Source: Paenibacillus sp. FSL R7-0204 (lineage in GTDB: Bacteria > Bacillota > Bacilli > Paenibacillales > Paenibacillaceae). Taken from it: DNA of 64,000 bases. Positions within the stretch are counted from its first letter, which is position 1; every line of letters starts with the position of its first letter. The position numbers were made by a program, and so were the translations under genes. The notes below the pieces were generated by a model. It did not search any database and was not told where the DNA came from. It saw only the letters and a list, made by a program, of their open reading frames with translations. This document shows, one piece after another, positions 17,075-26,820 of the stretch. The stretch lies in NCBI RefSeq assembly GCF_038002225.1, contig NZ_JBBOCA010000001.1, positions 558,001 to 622,000 on the forward strand, written 5' to 3'.

Positions 17075-18085
17075 TTACTTCTTCAACAGGTCGGCCACAA
17101 GCTCATACGAATGCAGGCGGGCAGAGTGATCATAGATCTGTGAAGCGATAATCCACTCATCGGCACCCGTCTCTTCGAGAATCTGCAGCAGCCGTTCTTC
17201 GATCAGGGCCTGGTCGCCCGCAATGGAGTATTGCTGTTTGCTCATAAGCAGTGCTTTCTCTTGAGAGGTCCAAATTCCGTCCAGACTGTCTACAGGCGGC
17301 TGGAGCTTGCCGGTGCGGCCACGGATAATGTTCAGGAATTGCTGCTGCTGGGAAGTGGCAAGTCTGCGCGCTTCCTCTACCGTATCCGCTGCTGTAATTC
17401 CCAAGCCCACCATAACATAAGGCTTGCCCAATACAGCTGAAGGCTTGAAGCTGGTACGGTACAGATGCAGGGCCGGCAGCAGATAATCCGGTGCAAAGTG
17501 GCTGGCAAATGCAAAAGGCAGACCTAACTGGCCCGCAAGCTGGGCGCTGAAGCCGCTGGAGCCAAGCAGCCAGATCGGGATGTTCAGTCCTTCACCGGGC
17601 ACGGCGCGGACACCGGCCGGACGGGAGCCTGATCCTTCGGGGTCGAAATACGCCCGCAGCTCGCTAAGCTGCTCGGGGAATTCACTGCCATCGCTGCCGA
17701 GGCTGCGGCGCAGTGCTCTGGCGGCTGCCTGGTCGGAGCCGGGGGCTCTGCCCAGACCCAGATCAATCCGTCCCGGATACAGGGACTCCAGTGTGCCGAA
17801 TTGCTCGGCAATCACCAGTGGTGCATGGTTGGAGAGCATGATGCCGCCTGAACCAACGCGGATGGTGTTCGTTCCGGCCGCCACATGTCCGATAACAACG
17901 GAGGTAGCGGAGCTGGCAATGCCGGTCATATTATGATGCTCTGCCAGCCAATAACGGTTATACCCCCATTTCTCAGCATGACGGGCCAAATCAAGGGTGT
18001 TATGAAAAGAATCCGCCGCCGTTCCGCCCTCCCGGATAGGGGCTAAATCCAGTACGGAGAATGGTATGTCGTGCAATTGCTTCAC
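17075..18085 (-). CDS. LLM-class flavin-dependent oxidoreductase
   Basis: A 336-residue luciferase-like TIM-barrel protein of the group 1 type (YceB-like). Typical segments are [89 protein letters not shown] and the late phosphate-binding [10 protein letters not shown]. Members use FMNH2 and oxygen on unknown substrates. The gene is monocistronic. On the minus strand an extended -10 (TGTTATAAT, 18159-18167) lies about 75 bp upstream of the start. Confidence 0.9.
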   Translation of the reverse strand: MKQLHDIPFSVLDLAPIREGGTAADSFHNTLDLARHAEKWGYNRYWLAEHHNMTGIASSATSVVIGHVAAGTNTIRVGSGGIMLSNHAPLVIAEQFGTLESLYPGRIDLGLGRAPGSDQAAARALRRSLGSDGSEFPEQLSELRAYFDPEGSGSRPAGVRAVPGEGLNIPIWLLGSSGFSAQLAGQLGLPFAFASHFAPDYLLPALHLYRTSFKPSAVLGKPYVMVGLGITAADTVEEARRLATSQQQQFLNIIRGRTGKLQPPVDSLDGIWTSQEKALLMSKQQYSIAGDQALIEERLLQILEETGADEWIIASQIYDHSARLHSYELVADLLKK

Positions 18086-18264
18086 ATGAATCCCTCCTAT
18101 AGTAGATGCCTACAGCATCAGTAGCATTATCTGCAGCCATGAATCAATATACCCGCCAATTATAACATGAAATAATATAATTTACACACTTTAAGTAAGC
18201 GGCATGATGGCGAGGGGGAATGTGAAGGGAGAAAAACACAAAATGTAAGCGCATAACAATATAC

Positions 18265-18293
18265 TTGCCAATTTAAGGGAGTCTTGCTATAAT
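18265..18293 (+). promoter_or_regulatory. Promoter of lacI-type gene
   Basis: TTGCCA and TATAAT with a 17-base spacer. The start point falls on about 18300, exactly at the palindromic operator, which points to autorepression. A near-cre sequence TGTAAGCGCATAAC (18244-18257) lies just upstream. Confidence 0.8.
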
Positions 18294-18299
18294 CGCTTT

Positions 18300-18311
18300 G
18301 AAAAGCTTTTC
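18300..18311. promoter_or_regulatory. LacI-type operator O1
   Basis: GAAAAGCTTTTC is a perfect 12-bp palindrome at the predicted transcription start. The same core recurs at 19456-19473, before the transporter genes. Confidence 0.75.
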
Positions 18312-18387
18312 TAACTTAAGCGGCTAGGCCAATCCTGATAAGGAGGGCATACGTTTCGGGCTAAAAGACTAAGAAGGAAGTCAGACT

Positions 18388-19392
18388 ATGAAGCCAACAA
18401 TCAGAGATGTCGCCAAGATGGCCGGAGTATCCATCAGCACCGTGTCCCGTGTAATGAATGCGCCGGATACGGTAGTGGAGAGCAAGCGAAGCCGGGTCAT
18501 TGAAGCGATAGAAGCGCTCAAGTATCAGCCTAATGCATTCGCACGGGGGCTAATTTACAGGAAGTCTTTCACCCTTGGGCTGCTCATTCCCGATATTGAG
18601 AACCTGTATTTCGCAGGGGTAATCCGGGGAATGCAGGATGCCTGCATCAAGCTCGGTTACAGTCTGATGATCTGCAATACAGACCGTGACAAGGAGCGGA
18701 CACTGTCCTATATGGATACTTTTCATGAGAAGCAAGTGGATGGTGTTGTGTTCGCCAGTGATATTCTGCACCCTGAGTATTATGAGAAGCTGGTGGGCTG
18801 CAGAATTCCATTCGTGCTGGTCTCCTCCCATTCCGATGAGTACGAGGTAGCGTCGGTGGAGGTGGATGATGAGAAGGCGGCGTATGATGCTGTGAAATTC
18901 CTGATTGAGCTGGGGCACCAAGAGATTGGGATGATTGGTTTCAATCATGATAATTCGGTGTCCGGGCCACCGCGGATGGCGGGGTTCGTGAGAGCCTTGA
19001 GCGAATCGGGGCTGGAGCGTAATATCGGGAAAATCAAGTACGCCAACCACCGCTTTGAGCATGCTTATCAGGCAACGCACGAGCTGTTCACTGAATATCC
19101 GGAGCTAACCGCAGTATTCTGTGTAGCGGATGAGTTCGCTATGGGAACGATCTCTTACTTAAAGGACCGCAATATTCTGGTTCCCGGTCAAGTGTCGGTC
19201 ATCGGCTTCGATAATCTGCGGATGTCGGGGATGTTCATTCCGAAGCTGACAACAATCGCACAGCCTATCTATCAGCTGGGATACCGGGCGGCCGAGAAGC
19301 TGCATGAATTGTTGACCACGGGCAATGTGGCTGTCATGAAAGAGAAGATGGAACATAAGCTAATCGTAAGAGAATCCTCGCGTGAGAAATGA
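18388..19392 (+). CDS. LacI-family repressor of the sugar operon
   Basis: A 334-residue regulator: helix-turn-helix at the N terminus (TIRDVAKMAGVSISTVSRVMN), hinge helix region (YQPNAFARGL), then a periplasmic-binding-type effector domain (LGLLIPDIENLYFAGVIRGMQ ... VIGFDNLRMSGMFIPKLTTIAQP). It probably binds the two GAAAAGCTTTTC palindromes, one at its own promoter and one before the downstream binding-protein gene. The effector is likely a disaccharide imported by the operon or its phosphate. It is separated from the transporter genes by 357 bp, which hold an operator and a cre site. Confidence 0.93.
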   Translation: MKPTIRDVAKMAGVSISTVSRVMNAPDTVVESKRSRVIEAIEALKYQPNAFARGLIYRKSFTLGLLIPDIENLYFAGVIRGMQDACIKLGYSLMICNTDRDKERTLSYMDTFHEKQVDGVVFASDILHPEYYEKLVGCRIPFVLVSSHSDEYEVASVEVDDEKAAYDAVKFLIELGHQEIGMIGFNHDNSVSGPPRMAGFVRALSESGLERNIGKIKYANHRFEHAYQATHELFTEYPELTAVFCVADEFAMGTISYLKDRNILVPGQVSVIGFDNLRMSGMFIPKLTTIAQPIYQLGYRAAEKLHELLTTGNVAVMKEKMEHKLIVRESSREK

Positions 19393-19455
19393 GATGTAGT
19401 TCCTGCGTGAAGCACGGCTGCCTGGGGATAGGGCAGCACGGTTTCATCGCATTAT

Positions 19456-19473
19456 TCTGAAAAGCTTTTCAGA
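19456..19473. promoter_or_regulatory. LacI-type operator O2
   Basis: TCTGAAAAGCTTTTCAGA is a perfect 18-bp palindrome containing the O1 core. It lies about 290 bp before the binding-protein start. Confidence 0.75.
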
Positions 19474-19569
19474 GTGGCGGGTTACAGGAATGTGAGCGAA
19501 TCGTTTCGGGGACCGTTTCGGGAACTGTTTCAGGAAAGGTGCCCACAGCAGAAGGTACTAACGCACTAT

Positions 19570-19583
19570 TGGAAGCGCATACA
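19570..19583 (+). promoter_or_regulatory. cre (CcpA) site
   Basis: TGGAAGCGCATACA satisfies the consensus TGNAANCGNWNNCW. Three roughly 12-bp direct repeats (GTTTCGGG-type, 19503-19537) precede it. The location between the LacI operator and the transporter genes fits glucose repression of the operon. Confidence 0.6.
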
Positions 19584-19749
19584 TTAAAGTGGGATAAAGG
19601 AAATGTACGTTTGAATTAGCGGTATTAAAGCAGCCTATGGTCCGTGAATTACTATAAGGGGGTGAGTTGCTGCGCTGCCGGAAGGGGTTCCGGTAATGAA
19701 GCTGGCTTGATGCAGTCTCTAAAAACAATTAAAGGGGATGTATGAAACA

Positions 19750-21180
19750 ATGAAGAAAGCTCCAGCACGTAAACTGTCACTTGCGATGGTGCTGTGTCTA
19801 TCCTTCACCATGATGCTCAGCGGCTGCGGCGGCAATAACAACGCTGCACCAACGCAGGCCCCGGCGGCTACAGAAGCGCCAACAGCAGCACCTTCGGCAG
19901 ATAACAACGCAGCATCAACGGATAGTCCAGATCCCGCTGCGGCAGGCAGCCCGTTGGACTTGGCGATGAAGGGTGAATACAAAGGCACAAAGGTCACGAT
20001 GTTCGGACCGTTTGTCGATGCGGACCAGGTGAAGTTTGAGAGCAGCATTAAGGAATTCGAAGAGAAAACCGGCATTGATATTCAATATGAAGGCTCCAAG
20101 GAATTCGAAGCCACGATTAATATCCGGGTCGATGGCGGCAATGCGCCGGATATCGCGGACTTCCCGCAGCCAGGCCTGCTGGCCTCTATTGCCAAGACTG
20201 GCAAGGTCATCGATCTGACCGGGGTGCTGGATCAGGCGAAGCTGACGGCCAATTACAATAAGAGCTGGCTGGATATGTCCACCATGGACGGCAAGGATGG
20301 CAAGATTATGGCCGGGATCTGGAACCGCAGCAACGTGAAGAGCCTGGTCTGGTATCCGAAGAAGCAATTTGACGAAGCGGGATATACCGTTCCGCAGACT
20401 TGGGATGAAATGATGGCCTTGACGGAGCAAATCGCCAAAGACGGTGATCCTGCCTGGGCAATTGGTATCGAGAGCGGTGCGGCAACCGGTTGGGCGGCAA
20501 CCGACTGGGTGGAGAACATCATGCTGCGGACGACGACGCCTGAGAATTATGACAAGTGGGTAAGCGGGGAGCTGCCGTTCACTTCGCCGGAAGTGAAGAA
20601 CGCAGTGGAAGTAATGTCCAAGATCTGGCTGAACAAGGATTATGTCTACGGCGGTGCTAAATCCATTGTCACTACTGCCTTCGGAGATGCTCCGAAGCCG
20701 ATGTTCGAGAATCCGCCCAAAGCCTGGTTCAACCTGATGGGGAACTTCATTACCAGCTTCTTCCCGGAAACGGCCAAGGTGGATACAGACTATGACTGGT
20801 TCTATCTCCCGCCGATTGATGAGCAGTACGGCAAGCCGGTCCTGGTGGCAGGCGACATCTACGCTATGTTCAATGACCGCCCGGAGGTGCGCGCGGTAAT
20901 GGAATTCTTCACCACTGGCGAATCGATCAAAAGCTGGGTGCAATCCGGCGGTGTCATTGCCCCTATGAATGATGCTTCCCTGGACTGGTACCAGTCCGAA
21001 TCCGACCGCCGGATGGCGAAGCTGGTACAGGATGCCTCGACCCTGCGCTTCGACGGCTCGGACCTGATGCCGGGCAAGGTGGGTGCGGGTACCTTCTGGA
21101 AAGGCATGACTGACTATGTGAGTGGAACCGCTACGCTGGATCAGGCCCTGGAGCAGATTCAGTCAGGCTGGAAGAACTAA
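19750..21180 (+). CDS. Alpha-glucoside-type ABC sugar-binding lipoprotein
   Basis: A 476-residue family 1 binding protein with lipobox LSGC (Cys26), then an Ala/Pro/Thr-rich tether of about 45 residues and the binding domain from about residue 75 (GTKVTMFGPFVDADQVKFESSIKEFEEKTGIDIQY). The sequence YKGTKVTMFGPF and the long insert structure resemble AglE/alpha-glucoside binding proteins. ATG 19750 was chosen over 19738, which sits on the ribosome site itself; the spacing to AAAGGGG is then rather long (12 bases). It is the first gene of the transport operon controlled by the LacI and cre sites. Confidence 0.9.
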   Translation: MKKAPARKLSLAMVLCLSFTMMLSGCGGNNNAAPTQAPAATEAPTAAPSADNNAASTDSPDPAAAGSPLDLAMKGEYKGTKVTMFGPFVDADQVKFESSIKEFEEKTGIDIQYEGSKEFEATINIRVDGGNAPDIADFPQPGLLASIAKTGKVIDLTGVLDQAKLTANYNKSWLDMSTMDGKDGKIMAGIWNRSNVKSLVWYPKKQFDEAGYTVPQTWDEMMALTEQIAKDGDPAWAIGIESGAATGWAATDWVENIMLRTTTPENYDKWVSGELPFTSPEVKNAVEVMSKIWLNKDYVYGGAKSIVTTAFGDAPKPMFENPPKAWFNLMGNFITSFFPETAKVDTDYDWFYLPPIDEQYGKPVLVAGDIYAMFNDRPEVRAVMEFFTTGESIKSWVQSGGVIAPMNDASLDWYQSESDRRMAKLVQDASTLRFDGSDLMPGKVGAGTFWKGMTDYVSGTATLDQALEQIQSGWKN

Positions 21181-21316
21181 GGACCAGGCAGCACGGGATT
21201 TAGACGCCAATAGGTTGAAGGGGCGGTCTTGAGCAATCAGACCCGCCCCTCAGCGGGTGTTAACGGGTGCTTATGAAGAGGGCTCTGCTCTAACGGAGCC
21301 TATAGGAGGAACCGAT

Positions 21317-22432
21317 ATGGATGCACAAATAAGGCCGGAGCCGGGTGCCGCCGGGGCGCAGGCCAGTCAGAGAATCAGCGGCAGGGCAGTGCTGCTGTCG
21401 CTGGGCGTCTTGCTTGCGAATATTGTGGTCAACGGGCTGATTTTCCTGTTTTTCCGCGATTCAACGCTTCAACCGCTGCTGACTGCGGTGCTCGCAGTGT
21501 TGTGGGGCGTGCTGGGCGTATATCTGATCTACTACACCTTGACCTGGGCAGTGGAGCAGTACCCGGACCATGTCCGCAGGAAGGTGCTGCCTTATGTTTT
21601 TGTCGGACCGGCTGTCCTTATTCTCGGGTGGCTGCTGATTCTGCCTGCCCTGCGGACGCTGTACTTAAGCTTCTTCAACGCGTCCTCCGAGAAGTTCGTC
21701 GGACTCAGCAATTACGCCGCGATCTTCAGCGATCGTCTGATGGCCACGGCTCTGCGCAACAACCTGCTCTGGGTGTTCGTGGGCACGCTGGCCTGTGTCT
21801 GCTTCGGGCTGCTGATTGCCATTCTTGCCGACCGGAGCAGCTATGAGCGGATCGCCAAATCTATTATTTTCATGCCGATGGCTATTTCCTTTGTTGCTGC
21901 CGGGGTCATCTGGAAGTTCGTCTATTATTATCAGCCGGGTGATGAGCAGATTGGACTCTTGAATGCGATTGTCACCTATTTCGGGGGTGAACCGCAGGCC
22001 TGGACGAGTATGCTGCAGCCGTGGAACAACTTCTTCCTGATTATCATTCTGATCTGGATGCAGACGGGGTTTGCGATGGTTATTTTCTCAGCGGCCATCA
22101 AAGGAGTACCCGAGGATATTCTGGAGGCTGCACGGGTGGATGGCGCGGGTGAGGTGAAGATCTTTTTTGGCATCATGATTCCTTACATCTCCACCACGAT
22201 TCTGACGGTAACCACCACGATTATTGTCTTTACGCTGAAAATATTTGACGTTGTCATGGTGATGACAGGAGGTCAATACGATACAGAAGTTGTAGCGACG
22301 CAGTTCTACCGGCAGTTCTTCATGTACCGCAACTTCGGCTACGGCTCTACGCTGGCTATCGTGCTCCTGATCGCGGTATTGCCTGTTATTCTTATTAATC
22401 TGCGGCAGTTCCGCAAGCAGGGGGGATTCTAA
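21317..22432 (+). CDS. Sugar ABC transporter permease (MalF/AglF-like)
   Basis: A 371-residue permease with two N-terminal helices (about 31-53 and 59-80), then the six-helix transport core. The EAA loop EDILEAARVDGAGEVKIFFGIMIP contacts the ATPase. TAGGAGGA lies seven bases before ATG 21317. Its stop overlaps the start of the next permease in TAATG, so the two are translationally coupled. No ATPase gene is in the operon; a shared MsmX/MsmK-type ATPase encoded elsewhere is expected. Confidence 0.93.
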   Translation: MDAQIRPEPGAAGAQASQRISGRAVLLSLGVLLANIVVNGLIFLFFRDSTLQPLLTAVLAVLWGVLGVYLIYYTLTWAVEQYPDHVRRKVLPYVFVGPAVLILGWLLILPALRTLYLSFFNASSEKFVGLSNYAAIFSDRLMATALRNNLLWVFVGTLACVCFGLLIAILADRSSYERIAKSIIFMPMAISFVAAGVIWKFVYYYQPGDEQIGLLNAIVTYFGGEPQAWTSMLQPWNNFFLIIILIWMQTGFAMVIFSAAIKGVPEDILEAARVDGAGEVKIFFGIMIPYISTTILTVTTTIIVFTLKIFDVVMVMTGGQYDTEVVATQFYRQFFMYRNFGYGSTLAIVLLIAVLPVILINLRQFRKQGGF

Positions 22433-23523
22433 TGGTGGGCACCAAGAAAAAAAAGGGCAGCAAAACGGCCGTCAATCTGATTCTGGGCGTCATCTGCTTC
22501 CTCTGGATTCTGCCGACGTTCGGACTCTTCGCCTCCTCCTTCCGTCCTGCAGCGGATATTCTGCAGACGGGCTGGTGGAAGGTGTTCCCCCATCAGGAAT
22601 GGAAAGCGGGCGGGACGGTGCAGCTCTCCAAGGAGGTGGATCTGCGGGAGCCCATTGAGGTGAATGGCAAGACCTATACGGATGAACAGCTCAAGGCAGG
22701 TGTGAAGGCGGATGGCAGCCGCCTGATGTGGGAGAACCGCAGGGCACGTACGGTTAATATGCAGGAGCAGGGCTGGCAGGCGGTGCCTGACCTTACGCTC
22801 GACAACTACAAGAATGTGCTGTCCGGCAAGGAGTATACACTCAAGGAAGCAGACGGCAGTGAAACGGTACAGAAGGGGAGCGGATTGTCGCAGGCGTTCT
22901 GGAATACACTTACGATTGCTGTTCCGGCGACGGTGATTCCGGTGCTGATCGCCTCTTTTGCCGCCTATGCCTTCGCCTGGTTACGGTTCCCCGGCCGCAA
23001 GACGCTGTTCGTCATCATTATTGCGATGCTGGTCATTCCGATTCAGGTTGCGCTAATTCCGGTACTCAAGGATTACACGGCGCTTGGGCTGAACGGCAGT
23101 TATCTTGGAATCTGGCTGGCACATACGGCCTTCGGGCTGCCGCTGGTTACGTACTTCATGTACAACTTCATCAGCCAGCTGCCGAAGGATCTGTTTGAAT
23201 CAGCTTTTATTGACGGCGCGAGCCACTTTACTATTTTCAGCAGACTGATTCTGCCGCTGTCCGTGCCCGCGCTCGCTTCCATCGGGATCTTCCAGTTCCT
23301 CTGGGTATGGAATGATTATCTGGTGTCGCTGATCTTCATCGGGAACCAGCCGTCGGTGCAGGTCATGTCGATGAAGATCGCCGATCTGGTCGGCTCCCGT
23401 GGCAATGACTGGCATCTGCTGACCTCGGCAGCCTTTATCTCAATGCTGATGCCGCTGGCGATCTTCTTCCTGCTGCAAAAGTATTTCGTCCGGGGTCTGA
23501 TGGGTGGCTCAGTCAAGGGCTGA
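22432..23523 (+). CDS. Sugar ABC transporter permease (MalG/AglG-like)
   Basis: A 363-residue permease. After TM1 (15-35) there is an extracytoplasmic insert of about 100 residues (WWKVFPHQEW ... LTLDNYKNVLSGKEYT), as in AglG-type alpha-glucoside permeases, then five helices. The EAA loop is KDLFESAFIDGASHFTIFSRLILPLS. Together with the preceding permease it forms the channel. It overlaps the preceding gene by one base. Confidence 0.93.
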   Translation: MVGTKKKKGSKTAVNLILGVICFLWILPTFGLFASSFRPAADILQTGWWKVFPHQEWKAGGTVQLSKEVDLREPIEVNGKTYTDEQLKAGVKADGSRLMWENRRARTVNMQEQGWQAVPDLTLDNYKNVLSGKEYTLKEADGSETVQKGSGLSQAFWNTLTIAVPATVIPVLIASFAAYAFAWLRFPGRKTLFVIIIAMLVIPIQVALIPVLKDYTALGLNGSYLGIWLAHTAFGLPLVTYFMYNFISQLPKDLFESAFIDGASHFTIFSRLILPLSVPALASIGIFQFLWVWNDYLVSLIFIGNQPSVQVMSMKIADLVGSRGNDWHLLTSAAFISMLMPLAIFFLLQKYFVRGLMGGSVKG

Positions 23524-23571
23524 TCTACGGCTGGGACAAGAGAAGTCCGCAATCAGGAGGAGAATACGAAG

Positions 23572-26500
23572 ATGAGACCGGAGACAAGTACGGAGATACG
23601 CACGGAGATGAAAATAAAGATGAAGTCCTGTGAGCATCCTCCCGCCTTATACCCTTACAGGGAGTGGAGTATTGAAGAGGAACACTACGAGGATGAATTC
23701 AATCAGCGGAGCGAGAGTGTCTTCGCACTCGGCAACGGCTATATCGGCATGCGCGGCAATTTCGAGGAAGGCTATCACGGTAAGGCGGGGACTTCGGTCG
23801 CAGGAAATTATCTGAACGGCTTCTTTGATTCTGAGCCGGTTGTCTATCCTGAGGGGGCCTTCGGGTACCCCTCCCGCAACCAGGCCATGCTGAATGTGAC
23901 CGATGCCCGTATCCTCAGGCTCAGCATTGAAGGCCATGAATTCCGGCTGGATCAGGGAAAACTGCACCGGTATAAGCGCCGGCTGGATATGCGCAGCGGT
24001 ATGCTGCACCGGGAGCTGGAGTGGGAATCTCCAGCCGGGCACCGGGTGCTGCTGGTGGTCCGCCGGATGGTTGCCTTGGCGCACAAGCATCTGGCCGCTA
24101 TCGACTATGCCGTGACGGCGCTGAACTTCTCCGGGACACTGAAGTTCGATTCTGTGGTGGACGGCGAGATCCGGCGGCCGGAGGCGACGGATGATCCAAG
24201 GCTGGGAGCGGGCAGCCCGGTGCCCAGCCTGCTGCTGGAGGATACCGGTTATGACCAAGTCACCGGGGATCTGTGGATGAAGCAGCGGACCCGGCATACA
24301 AGATTCGCGCTGCTGACCGCAGTCGGCCATGCGCTGCGGGCGAAGTCCGGGCGGGAGATGAGCCGCCAATTGACCGGTCAGCGCATCTCGGTCTGTTATG
24401 CCGCTGCTGTGCGCAGCGGGGAGACTGTGACGCTTACCAAATATATAACGTATCATACCTCCAGAGATTACGGGGAGGAGGAGCTGCCCGGCCGGAGTGC
24501 TGAAGTCTTGGCGCTGGCCAAGGAGCTGGGCTTCGCCGGTCTTGCCGGGGAGCAGCAGGCGTATCTGGACAGATTCTGGGCACAGGCTGATGTGGAGATT
24601 AGCGGTGATCCTGCACTCCAGCAGGGCATCCGCTTCAATGCTTATCAGCTGCTGCAATCCGTGGGCCGGGACGGAGCAACGAATATCGGAGCCAAGGGCT
24701 TAACCGGTGAAGGCTATGAAGGGCATTATTTCTGGGACACGGAGATGTACATGCTGCCGTTCTTCACCTTCACGCAGCCGGAGATTGCCCGTGCGCTGCT
24801 GGAATTCCGTTATGCAACGCTCGGCAAGGCCAGGGAGCGGGCAGCGGTTATGTCGCAGAAGGGGGCGTTGTACCCGTGGCGGACGATTGACGGCGAGGAG
24901 AACTCCGCCTACTTCCCCGCAGGCACTGCCCAGGCGCATATCAATGCCGACATCGCCTACGGCCTGAAGCAGTATGTCCAGGCCACCGGAGATATGGAAT
25001 TTCTGGTTAGCCGGGGGGCGGAGATGCTGTTCGAGACCTCAAGGTTCTGGGCCGATCTGGGCCACTATAACCCCGCGCGCGGAGGTGCCTTCTGCATTGA
25101 TGCAGTAACAGGGCCGGATGAATATACGGCGATTGTCAACAATAACGCCTACACCAATCTCATGGTGCAGGATCAACTCCAGTATGCCTATGAGACGGCT
25201 CTGCTGCTTCAGCGTGAATATCCGGCGGAATACGAACGGTTGCGGCAAGCGCTCGGATTAACTATCGAAGAGGCTGAAGGCTGGAGAGCTGCCGCCGCAG
25301 GTATGTTCATTCCTTTTGACGAACCGCTCGGCATTTATGCCCAGGATGACACGTTCCTGACGAAGGAGAAGTGGGATTTCGAGCATACGCCTGCGGATCA
25401 GTATCCGCTGCTGCTCCATTATCATCCGCTGGTCATCTACCGGCATCAGGTGCTGAAGCAGGCCGATCTGGTCATGGCCCTGTTCCTGCTCGGGGACAAG
25501 TTCAGCCTCGCGGATAAGCTCCGCAACTATCATTATTATGAACCGCTGACGACCCATGACTCCTCGTTATCCCCTTGTATCCACAGTATTATGTCTGCGG
25601 AGATCGGAGACCTGGCCGGAGCATACCGTTATTTCGGCCGTACGGTGCGGATGGATCTGGACGATATCAACCGCAATGCCAAGGACGGGCTGCATATGGC
25701 GGCAATGGCCGGGTCATGGATGTCGATTGTGAACGGCTTCGGCGGCATGCGGCTGTCTCAGGGAGAGCTGGATTTTGCCCCTGTCCTGCCGGAGCAGTGG
25801 GAGAGCTACCGCTTCAAGGTTACAGTAGGCGGTCAGCTGCTGGATATCTTCGTTGAACGGGAGGCGGTAGTGTATACGCTGCTGGAGGGGACAGCGCTTG
25901 AGATCAGGCATAGGAAGCAGCCGCTGCGGCTGCTTCCGCAGGAGCCGGTGAGGGTTTCGCTGGCGCAGCGGCTGGAGGCTGTAATCTTCGATCTTGACGG
26001 TGTGATTACAGATTCCGCCGAGGCTCATTATCTTGCCTGGCAGGCCCTCGCGGATGAGCTGGGCGTGTCCTTCAGCCGGGAAAAGAATGAACGGCTGAAG
26101 GGCGTCAGCCGGATGGAATCGCTGGAGATCGTTCTGGAGGGCAGCAGCCTTGCGAAGCTGCCGGAAGCCGGGAAGCTCCGGCTGGCGGAGAAGAAGAACG
26201 ATCATTACCGGCAGATGATCGGCCGGATCACCCCGGCGGATCTCCTGCCGGGGATCCGGGAGCTGCTCGATTCCCTGCGCGAGCGGGGAATCTCCGTGGG
26301 GCTGGCCTCGGCCAGCCTGAATGCGCCGCTGATTCTGGAGCGCCTCGGCGCAGCCCGGTGGTTCCAGGCCGTTGCCGACCCGGCTGTGCTCCGGAAGGGC
26401 AAGCCCGATCCGGAGATCTTCCTGCAGGCGGCAGAGCGGCTGGGTGTTCCGCCGGGCAACTGCATCGGCGTGGAGGATGCAGCTGCAGGCGTGGCCGCGA

Positions 26501-26625
26501 TCCGGGCGGCGGGCATGAAGGCTGTGGGCATCGGCGCGGCCGGGCAGCTTGGCATGGCTGACCTGGTGTTGCCTTCTACGGCGGAGCTGGATGCCGGGAA
26601 GCTGCTGGAGCTGTTCGCGCGTTAG
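23572..26625 (+). CDS. GH65 disaccharide phosphorylase fused to beta-phosphoglucomutase
   Basis: A 1017-residue two-enzyme protein. Residues 20-790 form a glycoside hydrolase family 65 phosphorylase: N-terminal beta-sandwich (EDEFNQRSESVFALGNGYIGMRGNFEEG), the alpha/alpha barrel (EGYEGHYFWDTEMYMLPFF) and catalytic acid Glu517 in TGPDEY. Residues 800-1017 form a HAD-type beta-phosphoglucomutase: nucleophile Asp807 and acid Asp809 (FDLDGVITDS), GLASASLNAP, KGKPDPEIF and the acidic GVEDAAAG. The first half splits an alpha-linked disaccharide with phosphate into beta-glucose 1-phosphate and glucose; the second makes glucose 6-phosphate. The disaccharide (maltose, trehalose, kojibiose or nigerose) cannot be told from sequence. 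GGAGGAG precedes ATG 23572. Confidence 0.92.
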   Translation: MRPETSTEIRTEMKIKMKSCEHPPALYPYREWSIEEEHYEDEFNQRSESVFALGNGYIGMRGNFEEGYHGKAGTSVAGNYLNGFFDSEPVVYPEGAFGYPSRNQAMLNVTDARILRLSIEGHEFRLDQGKLHRYKRRLDMRSGMLHRELEWESPAGHRVLLVVRRMVALAHKHLAAIDYAVTALNFSGTLKFDSVVDGEIRRPEATDDPRLGAGSPVPSLLLEDTGYDQVTGDLWMKQRTRHTRFALLTAVGHALRAKSGREMSRQLTGQRISVCYAAAVRSGETVTLTKYITYHTSRDYGEEELPGRSAEVLALAKELGFAGLAGEQQAYLDRFWAQADVEISGDPALQQGIRFNAYQLLQSVGRDGATNIGAKGLTGEGYEGHYFWDTEMYMLPFFTFTQPEIARALLEFRYATLGKARERAAVMSQKGALYPWRTIDGEENSAYFPAGTAQAHINADIAYGLKQYVQATGDMEFLVSRGAEMLFETSRFWADLGHYNPARGGAFCIDAVTGPDEYTAIVNNNAYTNLMVQDQLQYAYETALLLQREYPAEYERLRQALGLTIEEAEGWRAAAAGMFIPFDEPLGIYAQDDTFLTKEKWDFEHTPADQYPLLLHYHPLVIYRHQVLKQADLVMALFLLGDKFSLADKLRNYHYYEPLTTHDSSLSPCIHSIMSAEIGDLAGAYRYFGRTVRMDLDDINRNAKDGLHMAAMAGSWMSIVNGFGGMRLSQGELDFAPVLPEQWESYRFKVTVGGQLLDIFVEREAVVYTLLEGTALEIRHRKQPLRLLPQEPVRVSLAQRLEAVIFDLDGVITDSAEAHYLAWQALADELGVSFSREKNERLKGVSRMESLEIVLEGSSLAKLPEAGKLRLAEKKNDHYRQMIGRITPADLLPGIRELLDSLRERGISVGLASASLNAPLILERLGAARWFQAVADPAVLRKGKPDPEIFLQAAERLGVPPGNCIGVEDAAAGVAAIRAAGMKAVGIGAAGQLGMADLVLPSTAELDAGKLLELFAR

Positions 26626-26679
26626 CCGCTTGCGGAAGGCGGCATCGGACAGCGAGATTGCTGTCCGTACAGTAAGGGA

Positions 26680-26725
26680 GCAGGGCGTGGCCGGATGTAT
26701 GCGGAAAACCGCATACAATGTGTTG
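26680..26725 (+). repeat. Single copy of the ATACAATGTG unit
   Basis: Matches the 51-bp units at 13150-13251: GGATGT..GCGGAAAACCG then CATACAATGTGTTG. The rest of the 367-bp gap between the GH65 gene and the next gene holds a terminator (26801) and nothing else I can identify. Confidence 0.5.
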
Positions 26726-26800
26726 AGGAGAAATGGAACGTTATTTACTTAAAAGCTGATGTCGTTCATACAACACACCATTTACTAGAAAATTAAAAAG

Positions 26801-26820
26801 CCTCTGCAGCTATGCAGAGG
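26801..26820 (+). terminator. Terminator of the sugar operon
   Basis: CCTCTGCA and TGCAGAGG pair around a GCTA loop and are followed by TTTCC. The upstream side is AAAAAG, so the hairpin may also act on the minus strand. Confidence 0.65.

Noticed and set aside
19915..20943. 342-codon minus-strand ORF
   Set aside because: Shadow of the sugar-binding protein gene; no ribosome site and Arg/His-rich, low-quality translation.
23647..24657. 336-codon minus-strand ORF
   Set aside because: Shadow of the GH65 domain.
25714..26718. 334-codon minus-strand ORF
   Set aside because: Shadow of the GH65/phosphoglucomutase gene.
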